Source: Steinernema hermaphroditum
Lineage: Eukaryota > Nematoda > Chromadorea > Rhabditida > Steinernematidae
DNA: 64,000 nucleotides
Direction of reading: 5' to 3'
Assembly (NCBI GenBank): GCA_030435675.1
Contig: CM059622.1
Coordinates: 9,920,001-9,984,000 of the forward strand
A program made the translations under genes and the position numbers. Each line of letters opens with the position of its first letter. Position 1 is the first letter of the stretch. Positions 10,372-24,114 of the stretch are shown piece by piece. A model generated the notes under the pieces. It worked only from the letters and a program-made list of their open reading frames with translations. It had not been told where the DNA came from and ran no database searches.

Positions 10372-11185
10372 TTGATAGCACATTCGCCTTGTAGATTAAT
10401 AAACATTGTGTTGTACTTCGTTGTGAACTCCACTTCATGAACGTTCTGTTTGTGGCCCCTGAGGGGTTTATCCTTCGAGTTTGTACGTTAAACGCCTTGC
10501 AGATTATTACGTCACGTCATAGGAACATCCTTTTCGTGCGTCCGGAGGGATCGATCGATTCGCGCCGAAGCACCCGTGCCACCCGATCAGGAGAGGTCAC
10601 GCGATCAAACCGATCTGCTTATGTATATACCCCGCTGTTTTGAAGGGTGCTTCTCGAGCTTTTTTCTGTACAGTTGCACAGTCGCTCTGTGTCACTGTAC
10701 GTTTCATGGTGAGCGGATTCCACGCAAGCAGGCACAGCACCGGAATTTGAGCGCCGCCCAAGATAATTTCCTGTCCGCCTGCGAGCGAAGCATCCTGAAC
10801 TCCTCATAATACGTGCAGAATGGAAAGGCAGAACGCTAGCGGAGTTCCTCTCGCTCGCTGATCGATACGGCGCCGCGTTTTGATTGTTTATTCGACGTTT
10901 TCTTCGCGGACGGGCAGTTTAGGGTTAGTCAACTTGAGCGAATTCTGCTCTTCTTCAGCAGCTAGTTTCTGTGGGCACATCGAGTGTGACGTTTTTCGGC
11001 GTGTTGAAGTCCGGTTTATTTACGGTTTGTTGGAGATAATTTGTCCGCTCCAGTATACATTTGAACCTGCATCGAAAGGTGTTCGTCTCCAATGTGCATA
11101 GAAATGCTCTTCTGATCGCTTTCTCTTTCGTGGCCTTTCTTCATCAATAGAGCGCTTATGTATCTACTATTACAGATAACCTATC
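10372..11185. promoter_or_regulatory. Upstream region of glucose-6-phosphate isomerase
   Basis: About 800 bp with no supported gene. It contains ATTACGTCACGTCAT at about 10506-10520, two overlapping CRE/bZIP-like TGACGT cores on the minus strand. A TATATA-like run lies near 10624. Functional meaning is inference only. Confidence 0.3.
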
Positions 11186-13204
<2,019 letters not shown>

Positions 13205-13460
13205 ACTCCGCGACGCTGGCGGTGTAGATCATTTCTAATGATCGCTCTATGAGCCGTTCTATAGCATATTTGCACATGTTTATAGATTGTAGATATTGTG
13301 TGTTTCGAGTAAACAGTAATTACTTCGAAGTTTACCATTCCGTATGGGACGACAACGGTGTTGTGAATGCACACAGATCGATAATTCTGCTTTGCTCCAT
13401 CGTGTGCTTCCTCGGAGAGGATTCTAATCGTCGTTCCATCTTTTCTGTTCAGCTGAAGAG

Positions 13461-14061
13461 ATGGCCGGATACGCTCTGAAACGCCTGATGACCGAATACA
13501 AACGTAGTTTCCGATTTCTGTCGTGACCAGCGCTGAACTTTCCTTTCAGAGCTGACCATGAATCCTCCGGAAGGAATCATCGCCGCTCCCATCGACGACG
13601 AGAACTTCTTCGAATGGGAGTGCATGATCACTGGCCCCAGCGGCACCTGCTTCGAGAACGGAGTCTTCCCGGCCAAGGTTTGCCTTTCCTCGCATCTGTG
13701 CTCGATGGATCCTTTACAGATCATCTTCCCGCAGGACTACCCGCTCTCTCCTCCGAAGATGCAGTTCACGTGCGACCTCTTCCACCCGAACATCTACGCC
13801 GACGGCCGGGTCTGCATCAGCATCCTCCATGCTCCCGGCGACGACCCCACGGGCTACGAGCAGAGTTCCGAGCGCTGGAGCCCCGTGCAGTCCGTGGAGA
13901 AGATCCTCCTCTCCGTCGTCTCGATGCTTGCGGAGCCCAACGACGAAAGCGCCGCCAACGTGAACGCCGCGAAGATGTGGAGGGAGGACCGGGCGCAGTT
14001 CGAGAAGATCGCCGACAACCTTGTGCGCAAGACTCTCTGTCTTCCGGTTACCAACCATTAG
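13461..14061 (+). CDS. ubc-14: E2 ubiquitin-conjugating enzyme, UBE2G2 type
   Basis: ER-associated degradation E2 that builds Lys48 ubiquitin chains with partner E3s. Exons 13461-13503, 13550-13677 and 13720-14061 join to 170 residues (human UBE2G2 165). It starts MAGYALKRLMTEYKQLTMNPPEGI, nearly the same as UBE2G2. The HPN motif (FHPNIYADGRVCISIL) and the catalytic cysteine at residue 89 are intact. The acidic insertion after the cysteine, HAPGDDPTGYEQSSERWSP, is the hallmark of the UBE2G/Ubc7 class. SMLAEPNDESAANV follows. The last exon is unusually GC-rich at third positions compared with its neighbours. The gene may be cotranscribed with GPI. Confidence 0.97.
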
Positions 14062-14660
14062 AACAAGAAGAAAGTAAAAATATTTATGAAGAGCTGTGAT
14101 CATATTGTAAGTATGCAGTCGACGTGAAATAGACGACCGATTCGTTTGAGGCTTCAGAGGAGAGAATCTGGCATTAAAGGCTTTGTGACCTGTTTTAATC
14201 GTTTTGTTTCTTTGTTCTGATTGACGCTCATACAGTCGCAGATATGGTTACATGCTCCAGTTACTTTTACAACCTAATATCTACGAACTCACGCGATTTT
14301 CTGACATTCGGAGATCAGGGGGTATCACAACAATCATGATGGGGCCCTGGGGACCTCACGATTTCACGATTTTACTTCACGAAGCAAAGGCGTTACGCCT
14401 TGCATGACACTGATTAATAGACAACAGAAGTCGCGTTATGTAGAGAACCGACTGCGCCAAGAGTCGCTCCCGGTACAAACCGCTGAGATGTCGCATTTGG
14501 GAGCGATTATTCAAGAATTTCGCTGAAATTAGAAGATATAGTACAAACTCGCGAGAGATAGTATTATACTGGACAACCGAAATTGGGTTATTGGGCTTTT
14601 CACACTTGTGCGACGTGTACGAAGAACTTCACTCACTTCTCAACAGAACCAACTTATCTA
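14062..14660. other. Gap with SINE-like tail relic
   Basis: No gene seen. At about 14364-14430 there is a tract resembling the 3' end of the SINE-like family on the minus strand (TTTACTTCACGAAGCAAAGG, then GTTACGCCTTGCATGAC). Only the first 70 bp or so resemble the other copies, so this would be a heavily truncated or decayed insertion. The rest is unremarkable. Confidence 0.45.
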
Positions 14661-15390
14661 CAGGGTGTCCCATAAATACTGTCACGCGTAAAACCACTCA
14701 CAACTTTTCACAGAAGGCACAAACCGACCCGTTTTATATACCATTTGAAAGCGCAGAAAATTCTAAACAAGATACAATCAATCGCATTCAAAATGACTTC
14801 CTTCTGCGGCAATGCAAGCGTCCAAACGTTTCCGGAAATTCTTCAAAATCGCCGCAGCTGATCATTTCTGGGGTGATTTCTTCCTAGGCCTTCTCCAGAG
14901 CGCGTTTCAGGGAGTCGATGGACTTGTGCTTGATAGCGCACGCCTTCTTCTCCATGATCCCCCAGATTGCGTAGTCGAGCGAGTTCAAATCAGGGGAATT
15001 GGACGGCCAAACGTTCTTCGTCCAGAAGCCCGGGAGGCTGGCCTCGCACCATTCCAGCGTCTTCTTCGCTCCGTGGGCCGGGGCCCAGTCCTGTTGCAGC
15101 CTTCCAACAGCTCGCGTCGGTTCTGACTGTTCTGATACGGTTCCACTGTGAAGATCTTCTCGTCCGTGAACAGGATTCGCTGCAGGGCGTCGCCGCGGCT
15201 CAGCTGCTTCATCTTCTTTAAACGTTTGGACGCTTGCATTGCCGCAGAAGGAAGTCATTTTCAATGCGATTGATTGTATCTTGTTTAGAATTTTCTGCGC
15301 TTTCAAATGGTACATAAAACGGGTCGGTTTGTGCGTTCTGTGAAAAGTTGTGAGTGGTTTTACTCGTGACAGTATTTATGGGACACCCTG
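14661..15390 (-). mobile_element. Defective mariner-type element with long inverted ends
   Basis: Perfect outer termini CAGGGTGTCCCATAAATACT and its complement are flanked by TA on both sides (14659-14660 and 15391-15392). Inverted arms extend about 180 bp, up to about 14845 and from about 15205. Between them, on the minus strand, lie remnants of a DDE transposase. The 730-bp total is well short of an intact mariner of about 1.3 kb, so the centre is deleted. Confidence 0.85.
14884..15239 (-). pseudogene. Mariner transposase remnant
   Basis: Two minus-strand frames carry pieces of one transposase. The first has RILFTDEKIFTVEPYQNSQN, the block with the first catalytic Asp. The second has QQDWAPAHGAKKTLEW and WPSNSPDLNSLDYAIWGIM, the blocks with the second and third catalytic Asp. 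The pieces are in different frames, and the segment normally lying between the first and second Asp (the VWGG region) is missing. The N-terminal DNA-binding domain is also absent. The gene is dead. Confidence 0.8.
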
Positions 15391-15978
15391 TAAGCGTTAT
15401 CAAAGTGTGTTCCTCTCCAAAACTCTTGGTTGCTGAATGATAAATGTCATCACTAAAGATGGTCGCAGAAGGACGCACTTGGCGTCTGTGTACAACACTC
15501 CCGCAAGTCGGTCATCCCACGAAGGCCTCTTCGTCGACTGTTTAACACTCGACTGAGTCCCGCAGCGAACGTCGCGGACATCGAGCAGGCAAGCCTAACC
15601 AGGCACCGTACGGTGGGCTCTGACTCTGTCGCGAACTGCTTGAGTTTCTGACGGAAGATTTCTGGTTTTTTTTTGTTTGAATTTTGAAGATTTTTGCAGT
15701 GTTGGGCTTTTGAATAACTAAATAATTTTCCTTTGGTTTTCACACCCTGTTTAAATATATCTGTTGCTGGAGCACATGTACAAGAACCTGCATGGAGGTT
15801 GATTTTGCAATGCTCAGTATAAATGGAAGCCACCATAACGGTATTTCGGATAATTTGCGTAGTCTGAATTGTGGTTGTACCCAGTGTCATTCGCTTACCT
15901 TTGCGAGTCCCCTCCCTCGTGCTATCTCCTAGAATCATGATATTGATCCCTTTTTCATTCAGGTAGTCCACAAAACAA
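15391..15978. other. Upstream region of eL31
   Basis: No supported gene. A minus-strand frame at 15453-16115 covers this stretch and the first eL31 exon but has no family match. The last bases before the eL31 ATG are pyrimidine-rich (CCCTTTTTCATTCAG at about 15948-15962), a good spliced-leader acceptor. Confidence 0.45.
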
Positions 15979-16441
15979 ATGGCTCCACCAAAGAAGGAAA
16001 AGAAGGCCAAGAGCGCCATGAACAAGGTCGTCACCCGCGAGTACACCATCCACCTCCACCGCCGCCTCCACGGAATGTAAGCTGAGCTTTCCTGAAGCCT
16101 TCTAAGTATCTTCATTTCTTAAGCACCCGTAAGAAGCGCGCCCCCCGTGCCATTAAGGAGGTCCGTGCCTTCGCCGAGAAGCAGATGGGAACAAACGACG
16201 TCCGCATCGACACCCGTCTCAACAAGTTCCTCTGGTCCCAGGGAGTTAAGTAAGTGGACCTTCCTCTGTGCAGTCGTAATCCATGATCCCCAGGAGCGTT
16301 CCATTCCGTGTTCGCGTCCGCCTTGCTCGCCGCCGCAACGAGGACGAGGACTCCGCCAACAAGCTGTACACCCTTGTCTCTCACGTCCCCGTTACGACGT
16401 TCAAGAAGCTCACCACCGTCAACGTCGATAGTGAAGAGTAA
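15979..16441 (+). CDS. rpl-31: 60S ribosomal protein eL31
   Basis: Large-subunit ribosomal protein near the polypeptide exit tunnel. Exons 15979-16076, 16124-16249 and 16294-16441 join to 123 residues, the normal length. Family blocks are [18 protein letters not shown], then [39 protein letters not shown] and [20 protein letters not shown], ending [18 protein letters not shown]. The ATG lies 16 bases after the CATTCAG acceptor-like site. It is convergent with NXT1; the two stop codons are about 320 bp apart. Confidence 0.97.
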
Positions 16442-16762
16442 ATTTTTGTTGTCGGCGCTTGTTGTTATTGTTTGTTGATAAACATCACATCTAATCTCAA
16501 CTGAGAACTTGTGCTCATGGTATTCCATCATTGCATGGGTAATCAAACCTGGTGAACCTTAGGATAAGAATCAGCCACCCGTTCCAACGTAACCCGAGAT
16601 TTCCTGAGTTATGTGGTGATCTGTATATGTAGAGTTACAGATCACGAAGCAGATCCTTCCCTAGCTTTTTGAAAATTCCAAGTGAACGAATCAAGTGAAT
16701 CAGGTTTTTATCGTTGCAATGGATATGTACACAATACGTAAAGGCACAACTGTGAAGGAACA
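16442..16762. other. 3' region between convergent eL31 and NXT1
   Basis: About 320 bp between two convergent stop codons, expected to hold the 3' UTRs of both genes. Nothing else noticed. Confidence 0.5.
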
Positions 16763-17208
16763 TCAGTCCACGAACCGATACTGGTCGCTCCGGGCTTTGT
16801 AAACGCCGTCCTCTTTCTCCAAAACAAACGAGTGGCTGAAGCAGTGCACACCCGCGGCGCCGTCGAAAGTGACGTTTCCCGTGGCCACTACGACTATGGC
16901 ATCCATTGCGGGGACTCCCATCTTCTGAGCATCTAGTGAACTCATTCTGGAATACACGATGTGACGTAGATATGACATGAGTTGAATACTTACCGGTGTG
17001 TTGTGCCGGGCATCTTCTCCCAAAACGCCTGGATTTCGTCGCAGCCTTCGACGGGAGTTCCATTCCAAACGAGGGTGGCCTTGTTCAGGCAGTAGAGGTG
17101 ATTCAAGCGGCTCCGATTCTGGTCGGTGGTTTTGTGGAAGAGTTTGATAAAGCTGTGGGCCGCTTCGCACACTTCTTCGTCTTGCTTCACGAGCTCTTGT
17201 GTACTCAT
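16763..17208 (-). CDS. nxt-1: NXT1/p15, mRNA export NTF2-like protein
   Basis: Partner of the NXF1/TAP receptor in nuclear mRNA export. Exons 17208-16994 and 16946-16763 join to 132 residues, the usual single NTF2-like domain. Recognisable blocks are LVKQDEEVCEAAHSFIKLF, then LNHLYCLNKATLVWNGTPVEG, FWEKMPGTTHRMSSLDAQ and IVVVATGNVTFDG, ending SFVLEKEDGVYKARSDQYRF. These align with the NXT1 pattern ATLVWNG...VSG and FILT...WKIASDCFRFQD. The ATG is preceded by TTTAGTTTCAGA, a strong spliced-leader site. COX4 starts 400 bp away in the opposite direction. Confidence 0.9.
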
Positions 17209-17608
17209 TCTGAAACTAAATGTTAGGACATGAAGTTGAAATGGGAAACGCGGGAGACAGAAATTTGCGGTTGACCGGACAACCAGAAACAGCCTTGTGG
17301 CAAGAGGAGGATTCGAGATGCCAACGAAGGTTTCGAAAACGGTTTCGGGAAATACGAAAATGTGGGAAATACGGTATTTGTTGAAGACAGGGATCCCGGC
17401 GCGATGTTCTTTTGCGTCCAAGCGGACGGCGAAAATAGCGTCTGCGTCGCGGAGAGCGGATTGGGAGACGAGACGCGTCTCTCTTCGCTTCGCTTTCCGT
17501 TCTGCACGCTCGAAACCTCATTTGCAACTGATTTGGCCCGCACCCTACTTCTTCCGTTTTTGCAGCGCGGATTGTTCGTTCTGTTTCTATCGTTTTGTTA
17601 TTTTCAGG
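17209..17608. promoter_or_regulatory. Shared upstream region, NXT1 and COX4
   Basis: 400 bp between the starts of two divergent genes, so it probably works as a bidirectional promoter. Overlapping open frames on both strands are typical of non-coding sequence of this base composition. Confidence 0.4.
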
Positions 17609-18264
17609 ATGTCTTTGTCACGAAGCCTGGTCCTCCCACGCCTTGCTTCGGCGTCCATCCGCCGCCACCTCCAGACCTCGTCCTCCCTGCAAAGCGGACA
17701 CCATATTGAGCACTGGTGGGGACCTGAGAAGGCCGCTGGTCGTGAAGTCGTTGGTTTCGGAGCCACCGGCGATGAGGTACCGTTGAATTTCCTTTGATTA
17801 TTGCGTAACGAAACATATTTACAGACCTACCAGGACCGCCTTGATTACTGGTACCCCGCCATTCGATTCCGCAAGGAGGACGACACCATTAGTCCCATTC
17901 GAAAGAAGGAGGCTGGCGACTGGAAGAATTTGAGCGCTGAGGAAAAGAAGCTCTTATACCGCTACAGCTTCCGCCAAACTCTCGCAGAGTTCGAAGCCCC
18001 CACTGGATACTGGAAGGTCATCGCCTCGACTGTCTGCTTCGTTTTGGGTCTTGCTACCTGTTACACCATCTTCCTGAAGCAATACGGTTTGTTAACGGAA
18101 GTATACCTATGCTACGTGTGCTTATAGTGTACCCTGAACTCCCACCGACTTTCGATAATGAATACAAGGAGGCTCAGGTCGAGCGCATGCTTGTGCTGGA
18201 AAAGGGCAACTTCCTCGGACCTGCTCGTTATTATGACTACGAGAACAACCGCTGGAAGAAATAA
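17609..18264 (+). CDS. cox-4: Cytochrome c oxidase subunit 4
   Basis: Nuclear-encoded subunit of mitochondrial complex IV. Exons 17609-17776, 17825-18086 and 18128-18264 join to 188 residues. The N-terminus MSLSRSLVLPRLASASIRRH is Arg/Ser/Leu-rich without acidic residues, a typical mitochondrial presequence. Family features are DWKNLSAEEKKLLYRYSFRQT, AEFEAPTGYWK, one membrane helix (VIASTVCFVLGLATCYTIFL) and the C-terminal YYDYENNRWKK, equivalent to the mammalian WDYDKNEWKK end. The ATG lies two bases after TTTTCAG, so it is probably trans-spliced. Confidence 0.95.
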
Positions 18265-18706
18265 GTGGCTGTATCGCTAGGTACTGCGGTTCTCTCTTTG
18301 TTCTCGGCTCATTGTTGCTTTTTAGGTTAGCAAATGTCCGATTAGTTGCTCTTCATGTGATTTTTATAAGTTGTAGAAGGGTAACTTTTCTGGTAACGAT
18401 CAGTGAATATAAGCTGTATAAAAAACATCGTTTAGTTTCGCTTGTACTTGGAGGGGGTGCGCTTAATTCGGGAAAACAGTATTCCAATCACAGGAGTGGG
18501 GTACATTTTGGTGTCATCGCGGGTTTTCCTGTTCTGCTTGCTCTGTCCAGCATTGGTTCCATCGAAATGCAGAAGGTGGTATTACGTCGTTCGTTTTATG
18601 CAAATTTGTCGACGTGTCGTTGGCACCTGTCCGTACTGGAAAACAATCATATTTAGCTTGTGGGAGTGAAGTAGCTCAGTTCTCTACGCGAGCGAACACA
18701 GGAGTC
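18265..18706. other. Gap between COX4 and the secreted protein
   Basis: About 440 bp holding the COX4 3' UTR and the next gene's leader. Open frames here are short and unsupported. Confidence 0.45.
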
Positions 18707-19284
18707 ATGGACCCTTGCGCTCTTCACATTGCTGTCCTCATTATACTCGCGCCGTTTTCCTGCTGTGATTTATTTCAACAGCCTGACTACCAATTGGGAC
18801 AAATGAACCCAAACTTTATTCAACTCGGCTTTGCGCCTGTTGGCTATCAACCGTTTCCAACTGGGCTCCAAAACTCAGGAAACGACGCCCAGAGTGTTCC
18901 CTCAAATACAGAGTCCACCAAACCTAGCGGCGAAGTTAGAGCTACCGATGGTTGGTTATTGTCGTTTTCACTACTTCTCTGGTTTAAGAACTCCCTGAAG
19001 ACCAGGGTGGACTCCTTCAAGGCACGCGAGAAGCCTTCTCCAACGGCGTACACACAATGAATAACCTCTTTGCGTCGATGGTTAGCGGAGCAGCCAAGGC
19101 GGTTGGCGGAGCTGCTGGAATGGCGAAGGACATGGCCTCGGGGTTCATGGAGCAGGCTGGAGAAACCTGCAAGTTCCACGAAAGCCGGGGGATAATGTGG
19201 TCGATTTCAGATGATTCACTAACGGAAGGGCCTGAGGACGGTCAGAAGAACTCAACAGATAAGAAGCCCAACGACAACCACTGA
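18707..19284 (+). CDS. Small secreted protein, unknown
   Basis: Exons 18707-18950 and 18989-19284, with a 38-bp intron, join in frame to 179 residues. The first 20 residues, MDPCALHIAVLIILAPFSCC, form a signal peptide with a likely cleavage site near Cys19-Cys20. A Gln/Pro/Asn-rich segment follows (QQPDYQLGQMNPNFIQLGF). Then comes a Gly/Ala/Met amphipathic stretch, SMVSGAAKAVGGAAGMAKDM, and a hydrophilic tail EDGQKNSTDKKPNDNH. AATAAA lies at about 19312. I recognise no family. Splicing is inferred because it keeps frame and links the two otherwise separate open frames. Confidence 0.6.
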
Positions 19285-19472
19285 TTGCCGAACCTCTGTT
19301 CCTTCATTTTAATAAAATATATGTGCCGCTTCGCATTTGGTTCTTATCGCGGTGTGCTAAGGTTATTGGGCGCAAACCGATCCTCTTCTTTATTTACAGA
19401 ATCCAAAAAGCGAATACACCTTTAAATAAGAAGTCGTTAGAGACTGCTCAAATAGAAAACACTCGTAGCGAT

Positions 19473-20981
<1,509 letters not shown>

Positions 20982-22272
20982 AACCAGCCTGGAAGCAGAT
21001 CCTATACTTGACAGTATATCGCAATCGGCGACAAAATCTCGAAAGAAACGGCGAAATAAAGTGCAGTGAAGCGGACGCTCTCGGATCGTGCCAGGAAGGG
21101 AAACAAGCGCAAGAAGGCTAAGAAGCACAGAGAACCCGCCGTGAGTAATCGTGGTCACCTCGGTGGTCCCGCGACGCGACGATGACGCGCGCGGCGGGTG
21201 CGAGTGAACGCCGAGGCGGGGACCACCCACGACGGTGCTTCCGAATCCGCTTCGATCAGCCGTCGGAGCCTCGGGCGATATCGATCCCCATGGATCGCCT
21301 CCAACTCACGCAGAGTTGTCTTCGAGAGCCACGGAGACGATCGATCGGCCGCGGAGTAGGGCGCAGTGGAGTGGAGCGGTGACTCACGACGGAGTCGAGG
21401 CAGAGAGTTGTGAAACGCTCAGCTGACGCGTCCGCTGTTTGATCGGAGGGATCGGAAAAGGGTACTACCGTGAAATCATTAACTGGGAAGCTTCACGATG
21501 TGCGAAGAAGCTATCTGCTGGTCATTGTGGAATGCGTTCTGCTTAGAAGCTAAATATTAAAGCATAAGAGCCTGAGGGTTTACGGTAGTTTCAACATTAT
21601 GTATGTGATACTTTTGTAGAGATGTCGCAAATAGATTACGGTAGGGGAACAGGGAATCTCATCTAGATGTTGTTGGAACATGGCACTCATTTGTGATCAG
21701 TTTTCCCTCAGCACTGTTTAATCTTGATACATACATTTTTCGTTACCGTACCCCATTTTGAGCAAAAGTCATCAGACCAAAAGTGTATTAATCCGTTGTG
21801 TACTCAGAAGATGTGAGGCGTGATGAACTGATGATGAACGTCGGGCCAAACTCCGGTTGTTCGTCGAAATTGGTTTTTGAATCCGAAGTGGCCAACTCCC
21901 GGAAAGAAGAATTTCCGCGTCAGCAGAAGACGTTCTTCCGCGAAGGTGTTCCCCGGAAGCCCTCTTAAAAGTCGTGTTTTGCCGGCTTCGCTAAGTGATT
22001 AAAGGCGACAATCAGCGCGGCTCAAGCGGCCCGACCAGCCGACTTGCCTTAGGCCTCTTCTTCTCCTCGATAATCAATGTCCTCTCGCGGCGCATACGTA
22101 ACGCGTTCCAGAACCCGCGTCGACGCCGGGAGGCGGTGCTCGGGCCACGGGCCCTCCTCGCCGCCATCCACCACCCCATTTCCCTCGCCGTTTTGCCCCC
22201 TAGTCGCCTTGACTGCTCCCCGCGACTTCTGAATCGTCGGCTATGCTCCGCTCCAAGTGACTCCCCGGGGCC
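20982..22272. other. Intergenic stretch between VPS4 and 7TM receptor
   Basis: About 1.3 kb between divergent genes. The 21160-21430 part is GC-rich and gives several overlapping frames, none with family support; 21470-21800 is AT-richer. No repeat or RNA gene recognised. Confidence 0.5.
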
Positions 22273-23539
22273 ATGATCTCCCTCGTCTTTGTCTCCATCG
22301 TCGCGGCTTCTGTCCGCGCCCTCTCCGTTTCCAACGAATCGGTGCGTTTTCCCCACAATCCTTGTTTCTCCCCGAAAGTCATAACTTCTTCATTCGATTA
22401 TCCTCTTCTTCACTTCCTCCGAGGGGGATCCGATAATTCCGATGCCGTTTACAGCGCGAATTCGCCCGGCGCCACGGCCAGTTCGGCACAGACAATGAGT
22501 CGGTCCTCTCGGAGCGGCTTGCGGCAGAGTATGGGGTCTTCATCAACGGCACCTTCGTGCCCCCGGAACCGAACCCGGTGCCCCTACTGGCCAGCCTTTT
22601 TCTGGTGCTGAGCCTCATAGCTCTCGTGGCGAACGTCGTCCTCCTCGTCTACATCATCTTCCACAAGTTGTACAAGAACTTCATCTCCTCGCACTTCATC
22701 GCGCACCTCTGCATCACCAACATGGTCGGCCTTTTCTGCCTGGTGCCTCTCCTCCTCCACAACACGTGGACCGGAGTCAACATCTGGCACGATAACCACC
22801 TCCTCTGCCGGGCCCAGGTACACTTCCTCGAGAGCGTCCATCCACCTTATTTAGGCCTTCATGACGTGCGGCGTGTGGACGGTGACGCAGTTCATGATCC
22901 TCTGCATCGCCGGCGTCCACCTGCTTACCTTCGCGCGCATCCACTACGAGCAGCTCTTCGGCCTCTCGCCCAACATGCTCTGCGTCCTCTCCTGGGTCAT
23001 CGCCTTTGCGCTCGCCCTCCCCTGCATGACCAACGGTCACATCGTCGTCTACGATCGCCGCCTCCACCACTGCATCTGGGGTCTCAGCGACAGCGGCCTC
23101 AAGTTCCTAACTTATCTCGTCATCCTCGGCGTCATCTTCCCCTCCGCCCTCAGCTACTACGCCTACATCCGCGTCCTCGGCATCCTCTACCATAGCCCCA
23201 TAGTCTTCCAGAGCATCGGCCTCTACAAGAGCCGTTTCCTCGTCTACGCCTTCCTTCTCAGGTAATAGTCTGCCTACCGTACTCCTCCAATGCCCATTCA
23301 GCCCTTTCTACCAACTTCCCTTCTTCGTCATCACCTTCATGGGCACATACCGCTACAACGTGACCAGCTGGGTGCCTGTTTTGGCCATGATGATAGCCTA
23401 CACACAGTGCCTCATCTCTCCGTTGGCCTACGGACTGAGTCTCTTCTTGATGAAAGAAGAAGATCAGGCGTTGACAGCGCGTGCCCACAAAAGCACCAAC
23501 TCCTACCAACAGGCCCATTTGCCCGGCCAACATCTCTGA
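22273..23539 (+). CDS. Class A-like 7TM receptor, orphan
   Basis: Exons 22273-22341, 22455-22817, 22855-23261 and 23302-23539 join to 358 residues. A signal peptide (MISLVFVSIVAASVRALS) precedes seven hydrophobic helices, starting LLASLFLVLSLIALVANVVLL. Helix 3 ends LLTFARIHYEQLF, so the usual DRY is replaced by ARI. The second extracellular loop has YDRRLHHCIWG. Helix 7 ends SPLAYG in place of NPxxY. An N-glycosylation site (INGT) lies in the N-terminal part. The two receptors at 43051-45634 share the YDxRxHHC loop motif, and the intron after LLCRAQ sits where one of them also has a phase-0 intron. Ligand unknown. Confidence 0.85.
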
Positions 23540-23599
23540 TCTTCTCTTATTGTGAACAAAGTGAATCTCAAAAAATAAACCATTTCTCATCCACCTCTT

Positions 23600-24103
23600 G
23601 GTCTTTTATTTGTGTTCCCAGCGATCGGTCGGGTCGTCCACTCGCTCTCTCTGAGGCTGTCTGAGCGGAATGAGTTGAGTAAGCGGTTGTTCTCGGCCGT
23701 CGTTGTTGGCACAATGATCGCCCCGTTCCAATCCGTCGTGGCTGGCGTGAAACGTAAGCCGAATTATATCTCGCCAAGAAGACCGTCAGCATCGCCCGAC
23801 CACCTGCGCCGTCCACCCAAGCTGAAGAATCGCCCCAACTCCGAAGTCTGCTCCGTCAACCGCACCGAAGACGGGACTCCACGTCGCCTGTTGTGCTCCA
23901 CCACCGCGCATGTTCTGCATACAGCCTCTTTGTCGCTTCGAAGCCCGCGCACATTGATGGGATAACTGTCTTCAATTCGGACGTCGCGCTCTGCGCCGAA
24001 GAAAGAAGATCAGCAGCTACTACGGTGATATACAGTTCTCCTTTGAGCATTATGAGATATCTTGCATGACGAATGTCATTGATTCAAGAGTAAATGTAAT
24101 GTA
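23600..24103 (+). mobile_element. SINE-like non-autonomous retroelement
   Basis: Flanked by a perfect 11-bp direct repeat ATCCACCTCTT (23589-23599 and 24104-24114). The plus-strand 3' end is a simple tail, AAGAGTAAATGTAATGTAA. The 5' portion (GTGTTCCCAGCGATCGGTCG, then the CGTCCACTCGCTCTC and CTGAGGCTGTCTGAG blocks) matches the complement of the 46477-47101 copy, as does an internal block with ATCCCATCAATGTGCGCGGG. A 117-codon open frame (23612-23965) resembles no protein I know, and the 46477-47101 copy shares only its first few dozen codons. The 11-bp duplication equals those of both RTE LINEs here, which suggests RTE machinery moved it. Confidence 0.75.
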
Positions 24104-24114
24104 ATCCACCTCTT

